Below are positions 58,807 through 64,000 of a stretch of DNA of 64,000 nucleotides, in pieces. The notes beneath the pieces are model-generated. The model was not told the DNA's origin. It did no database searches and saw only the letters and a list, made by a program, of their open reading frames with translations. This stretch comes from Heterobilharzia americana (lineage: Eukaryota > Platyhelminthes > Trematoda > Strigeidida > Schistosomatidae): contig OX104129.1 of the NCBI GenBank assembly GCA_944470555.2, forward strand, positions 85,644,820 to 85,708,819, given 5' to 3'. Every line of letters begins with the position of its first letter. The first letter of the stretch is position 1. The translations under genes and the position numbers were made by a program.

Positions 58807-60943
58807 TATTTTGACTCAACTGGATATGTTTTCATTCGGTGTACTATTTCAGCTGTAAAAGTGTCGGTCTAATTCATATCGATGTCTACAGGTTTGCGTA
58901 GAAGTCAGTTGTAGTGTTGAAAATGTTCTTTTTGCTGTACATTCCTGAATATGTAGTAAAAAGGACAGAGCATGTCAGGATAATTTCCTTTCCAGTGTCA
59001 ATGTAAACTGTATAGCAGAGGAAAGCTCTGTATTGAATATAGGCGTTTAAAATAAGCAGTGAACAAAATGACTTCAAAATGTCGCATGTGAATCATCTAG
59101 AAAGATTGATACACTATGATGGCGTTGGTTAAAAGAGAATGATTTCGTGAAAAATGTTTTTTCGCTGCAATCGTTTTCTGTGTCTACTGATCCCTAAATT
59201 TCTTCCTCAAACCCATTTGAATGTCCTTATTGAGTTTAAAGAAGCAATTCGATTGATTCATATCTGTGGTACAGTTGCTGTTATGAGCATGGGTAGTTAC
59301 TGTACTGTTATCACTTCTTAGATTCTTCAAAGTTGTTGACTCCGGTTTATCTTCTCCTACTGACTGTGTGTGACAGTCAATTATGCTCAAACGTGTTTAG
59401 TGACGGACTTATGTATTGAGTTCAATGCTGCTTAGGTGCTCAGAATGACATCAGTCAGTTCCAACTGACTCACAGCCATATTGAAGTTTATCTCATCAAA
59501 ATACCTTACTCCACTGAGGCTTTTTATTCCAGTTAGGAAATCGACCACACACTTTGTTCTATAGATGATTGATGACTTGTTCTTTTCCAATAGGTCATGT
59601 CTATTTAATCGGTTGAACCTCTTGATCCAACCATTACCGGGTCTATTGAAGGCAGCTAATCTCAATTCATTGGATGCTCCGTTTTCAAGACTTCTTGGTC
59701 TCTGTTGTTCATCGTCTTCACCAGTGTACATTTCTGTTGCTCAATTCAGTTTTAAATAATCGACAGTTTCTCAGAAATCCAATCCAGTTCTCCTCTCATA
59801 TACAATCTGTTGGCATATTCTGTTGTTGTTCTAACCTTGTCTGCTGGCACTGTTGTAGTTAGGTGAAGACATTGATGAGTCGTTTGATTTTTTGTCCATG
59901 GAATATCGAGAACAAGAGAGCTGATGAAGTTAGCTATGGACTGTCAAATTCATATGAGTTTCTCCACTAGCCATGGAAATATTTCGCTTTAAATCTTTCC
60001 ACATACGTGGCTGTTTATCTTCTGTAGGATTAACCGTTGTTAAACATACATCTTTCATATAAAAATTATATCACTTAAGTCAGATGTTTTGGGTTAAATT
60101 TGTTGAACCTACTCTGCAATGATGAGTAGACTGAATCAGGGATAAGTAAACAACTCAGTAATATTAGTGTACATGTCATCACCACATTTCCACTACCAGT
60201 ATATATCTCTCTTTCAGTGACTGCAGGAACTCGCAGACAGAGGTTGCTTCGGTATGACGTGGACAATTATTCAATGAAGACGTCACATTATATTTGAGAT
60301 CTGTGTGGAGAAATGAAAAGCTTAATTTCAGAGAGGTTCGAACAAGGAACCTGGGGATATGGAACCCTGTGCACTACCAACCGATCTGTCAGTCTCAACT
60401 GCTAACCTGCTCTTAGCCCCACTTCACTCACTATGAGTGTCACCCAACTGTAATGCTAATGGGTTATGCATAAAGATTTGTTCATCTTAATCAAATTACT
60501 GCGGGGCAGAACCCTTAGCGATGTGATCAGAGGTTGAGTATATATGCTCAATTGACAGAGCATCAGAATGGTATGGGGATGCTGCTTTTCGGGTTCCTAT
60601 TGCGACTTAGATTTCCACCTAACCACAGTCACTCCTGTGTATTAACTACACTCACCTACAGGATACTGGCTGTCTGTGATGATTTAATCAACTTGTATTC
60701 GTGTAAAGTTGTATTTGTGGTCATATTAGCTCAGGGATAACACAACATATTGTTGGGATTTGCAACTTCAGTGAGATATCAAGCGATGAAATTGACTGAC
60801 CACTGTTGTAATAATATTTAAAAAAGTGGCTTTTAATTAACACAACTGTTCAAGTTTTGAGTGGGTTACGTTCGAATCCCAGAATATTTTCTTATGTATG
60901 TAAGAAATGAGCTTTATAAGATTGATTGGACTCTAAAATTTAC

Positions 60944-62848
60944 GATGAATGAATGCATTACAAGATGGAGTGTCGCAGATCTGCTGTGACATAGAATAGT
61001 GATAGTATACTAGGTGGAAAATACAATTAACAGTTTTACGTCCGGGCTTGGATTACTGAGGAATCAATAGTTTCTTCATGGCTGTTGATATGTCTCGTTT
61101 AAAAATGCCTAAATCCAGGTCCAAGGCTTCATGCTAGTTAACTCTCTGTTGGATATCAATCGATTTTATATGAAGTGAAAGGCTTTTGCATTTTCAAAGT
61201 ATCATGTAATTATGTGGTATTCTAATAATAATTACTTTATTCTGAACATGCTCAATACAGTATGGAATTCTCAGTTTGTAATATTTTAACAAATCCATTC
61301 CTTGTACAATATTTTTAAACGAAATACTGAAGGCACCAATGTGAAACATGCATCATCTTGTCTGGACTGGTGAATTAATATAAATTCCAGCTACAATTTG
61401 GTGACGGTATTTTATTTAGTATGTAAAAAACCCTGCAACTTGAAACAGTGGTAATTAGCCGTATATTTTGTGTATTTATAGGTTCATATGTTAAAGATGA
61501 AATGTTTTTTTCTATTCCCTTCTCAGCTTGAAGAACAGCAGTTAGAAAACTTATTAAAAATGTGCTAGAGTACAGGATACGTTTAGAAGACATGTAGAAG
61601 ATTAAAAAAGTTGAAAAAATATTACGAGAAAAATGTTTGGTAGTCTGAGGTTTAAACGGACAGTCAGAAGTTGACTGCTTGGCTTGATTTGAAGTTGTTT
61701 GATAAAGTGATATACACTTTCACAGGGAAAGTGGTTACAAAAGATAAAAACTATTACTTACACATATGATTGATCAAAGAATATGAATGTGATATTTTGG
61801 CCATCTTCGTTACTTCTTTTTAATAACATGGGTAGGGAAAGTATTCGAAAGTAGTTTGTGAATCATCGAAGTACAGTAATCACAGATTATCGTTCTTCAT
61901 ATTCTTGTTTAGCAAATCCATCGAATGAACATATGATGTATAAGTTGGTTAGTAATTTAGGTAAATATTAGAAACTGTATACAAACTATAAAGAGGCAAT
62001 GAGATAACCATTATATCATTTTTCGTAGTATCAATAAATAACTGAAAACGTCCTAGAAAACACGTGAAATTTTAGTTCAGCCATATTTTTAAAAGGCTTG
62101 TCAAATCAAAAATGTCATTTATATAATATAAAATCAAGGTTAATGATAGACAAAGCAACGATTAACAATTTATCGAAGTGAAACATCATCTATAAAAGGA
62201 GCTTGATACTATTTTACAAAACCAATCGAATAAACTTGATACTGAAATTAATGCTGAAGATGTCGTCTAAAAAGACGATAAAAGCTCCACGACTAAAGGA
62301 CCCAGCTCAGAGAATACAACACGACCAAGACTGTTAACATGGTTATCGAAGGCGTATCTGAGTTAATCTTCCACAGAAGCTAAACGCCTATCGTTTTTAA
62401 AATCACAGTAAATGTTAAAAATTGAATACAAGATATCAAAGAAAAATTTCCTGACTTTTTGATGAGAGTTTTTTCCATCAGCTTTTAGTTAAAAAGTTTC
62501 GAAGTAGGGTGAAATCCATTCTAAGTGTCCAGGCATAATAAGTTCTTTTAGTAGCACTGAGTTTATAAGATTTGTTTCTGAGTAAAAGTTATTGATAAGT
62601 TCAAAACTCTTCAATAAATCACAGAACAAGAGACGTTTAGTAAAAAGTCACTCTTTCCAACTATCTAAGCAGTCTATCATAGCAAAAACAAGAATTCGTT
62701 TTTTGAGAAACTCCTTGGATCAGTGAAAATAGTAACTCTTTCATCCTATTCCCAGATTAGTAATAAAAGTTTTTTGTCCAATCAACGGCAGTGTACTAAA
62801 AGCAGTAACACCGAACTTGTACACGTCGTACAAGAAGTGGATATCGTG
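60944..62848. other. No gene recognised
   Basis: AT-rich, apparently single-copy in this window. No credible frame. Confidence 0.45.
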
Positions 62849-63016
62849 ACTCGATGGCGTAGTGGATAACACTCTTGCGTTTGAAGCGATCGCTCCCAAG
62901 TTCAAGTCCCGGTACGGACAACATCACTCACTGGGAGGCAGGTGCATCCAGCTGACAAGTCCCAAGTGGACGAAATGCACGTCATGAATTCCCCTGCTAG
63001 CCACTATCCATTATTA
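62849..63016 (+). repeat. Sm-alpha-type SINE with decayed hammerhead
   Basis: A tRNA-like head with box A TGGCGTAGTGG (62,855-62,865) and box B AGTTCAAGTCC (62,899-62,909). CTGACAA follows at 62,952-62,958 (core expects CTGANGA), then stem II GTCC/GGAC (62,959-62,971) and GAAA (62,972-62,975). The tail is CTGCTAGCCACTATCC. Stem I and stem III have mismatches. Arrangement and stem II are those of the schistosome Sm-alpha hammerhead. Confidence 0.75.
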
Positions 63017-63843
63017 CTATACGCAATAAAAGTTTCTGATACTAATTCCTTCCGCTCATACTGCAGCAAAAACGCTGTACTCATATGTACTATTTTCAGA
63101 CCACTTTGAAAATGTCAGACAGAAGAGTTTTCATACATTTATGATTACAGTAAATGTTTCAATAATAATAATGCATAAGATACATTATGTGATTTATGTC
63201 AACAGGGAAACATTTCCCGCTCTACAAAAATATAAACAAGTAAGCTATGGGTAACATTTTAGATAAATCTTTATGGCTCCAAAACAAGTGATAACCTTGA
63301 TCTCTCGTCAGTATTTGTGATCACCTGATTAAAACAAAAACAATTTTCTCAACAGTATCAACGTTGCTAGCCATATTCAAACAATTAACACACATTTGAA
63401 GTGTAATAAATCTAAAATTATCACCGTGTAAACTGCTGAAATGTATTTTTTCCTATTCTACTTTTTGGATTACGCAAGAAACAAAGGTAGCTGTCGGAAA
63501 AATTGAACAGAAGGAAAACTGTCTATCCATTATAGGATAATTTAATAATTCCCATTGTAACATCAAGATATTCAGCGAAGAGACTCTTTCCAACGAATTT
63601 ATTTTCAAGATGTACAATCATATATATATATATATATATATATACATGATGCTTGAAAAATTATATCCCGTGAGGAAAACTACACACTATATGATGATTG
63701 AATTTTGAGGGAGTTGTGGGAGTTGTGACTGGTGGAGTCAAGCATGATGGTCGTGAGGACAGTTACCCAACGATGAAATTGGGTGGTGGATGCGCTATAT
63801 CGTGAGCAAACAGAAGTTGGAAATATGGAGCATTGGATTCTGA
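63017..63843. other. No gene; TA microsatellite
   Basis: A (TA)n run lies at about 63,621-63,645. A piece of the SINE tail (TTTTGAGGGAGTTGTGGGAG) occurs at about 63,703-63,722. Otherwise nothing recognised. Confidence 0.5.
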
Positions 63844-64000
63844 CCCAGTGGCTCAGTGGCAACGTGCTGGCTGCGGAACCTGAAAGGCACGGGTTCGATA
63901 TCTGGCGGGGTCGGGGGTGCGCACTACTGAGAAGTCTCATACTAGGACGAAACAGCTATCTAGTGCTCCCAGGTTTCCGCTGTTCCTCTAACTGATGTCA
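63844..64000 (+). repeat. tRNA-derived SINE, cut by the window end
   Basis: Box A-like TGGCTCAGTGG and box B-like GGGTTCGATATC. The hammerhead core reads CTGAGAA instead of CTGAGGA and the cleavage triplet is changed (CTATC), so it should be inactive. Confidence 0.7.

Larger units (their letters stand above)
56845..60943 (-). repeat. Outer inverted repeat, right arm (4.1 kb)
   Basis: Reverse complement of 4,350-8,450. A minus-strand frame of 99 codons at 59,432-59,731 (RFNRLNRHDLLEKNKSSII, then FLTGIKSLSGVRYF) is continuous here but broken in the left arm. It may be the N-terminal part of a Penelope-like protein, but this is a guess. Confidence 0.88.

Noticed and set aside
62849..62920. Possible functional tRNA gene
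   Set aside because: Box A and box B are present, but the segment runs into a hammerhead-bearing SINE body, and acceptor-stem pairing is not evident.
1..64000. Assignment to a W or other sex chromosome
   Set aside because: Palindromic multi-copy genes fit such a location, but nothing in the sequence proves it.
1..64000. CRISPR arrays, bacterial operons, rRNA genes
   Set aside because: No spaced direct repeats, ribosome-binding sites or rRNA signatures were seen. The window is clearly eukaryotic.

Overview
The window is eukaryotic, AT-rich and dominated by repeats. It most probably comes from a blood fluke (Schistosoma). The evidence is tRNA-derived SINEs that carry hammerhead-ribozyme cores with the stem II typical of the schistosome Sm-alpha family, RTE-clade LINE copies, Penelope-like elements with GIY-YIG endonuclease remnants, a CR1/Jockey-group LINE, and a gene built from very short symmetric exons behind a signal peptide, as in schistosome micro-exon genes (MEGs). 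Species and chromosome cannot be told from the sequence. Sex-chromosome origin is possible but not shown.

The main structure is a near-perfect giant palindrome. Its arms are about 29,753-42,690 and 43,032-55,551, with a spacer of about 340 bp. A second, wider inverted repeat (4,350-8,450 against 56,845-60,943) encloses it but has a different axis, and the left side holds about 20 kb of extra sequence. A third pair (10,336-12,032 against 24,573-26,262) lies in that extra stretch.

Six copies of one small secreted-protein gene sit on these inverted repeats, in the order +, -, +, +, -, - with first ATGs at 10,931, 25,673, 30,305, 38,546, 47,157 and 55,006. Each has a GA-rich tract, a TATATATAA box, four coding exons (15, 64, 63 and 116 nt), introns of about 44, 50 and 100-150 nt, and an AATAAA just after the stop. 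Five copies encode an 85-residue product. The third has a 1-nt deletion in the signal-peptide exon. Shared base changes group the copies as 1/2, 3/6 and 4/5, which are exactly the inverted-repeat partners.

The palindrome arms also hold two other protein-coding candidates in mirror image: a 131-residue secreted protein in three exons (33,927-34,540 and 51,149-51,762), with a broken third copy at 12.1-12.5 kb, and a cysteine-containing open frame (33,433-33,830 and 51,859-52,256) with identical protein in both arms. Two cysteine-rich exon candidates on opposite strands lie at 40.1-40.7 kb and 45.1-45.6 kb. No family is recognised for any of these.

The remainder is transposon debris: RTE fragments (1.3-2.1, 3.4, 12.5, 28.6, 37.1-38.2, 40.9-44.9 and 47.5-48.6 kb), Penelope-like remnants (6.5-7.4, 8.3-8.8, 14.4-17.2 and 57.9-58.8 kb), a CR1-like LINE (17.5-20.0 kb), hammerhead SINEs, a 343-bp ATGT array, and older diverged duplicates of palindrome segments at 9.6-13.2 and 20.3-26.7 kb. 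The picture is a secreted effector-like gene amplified through repeated inverted duplication.
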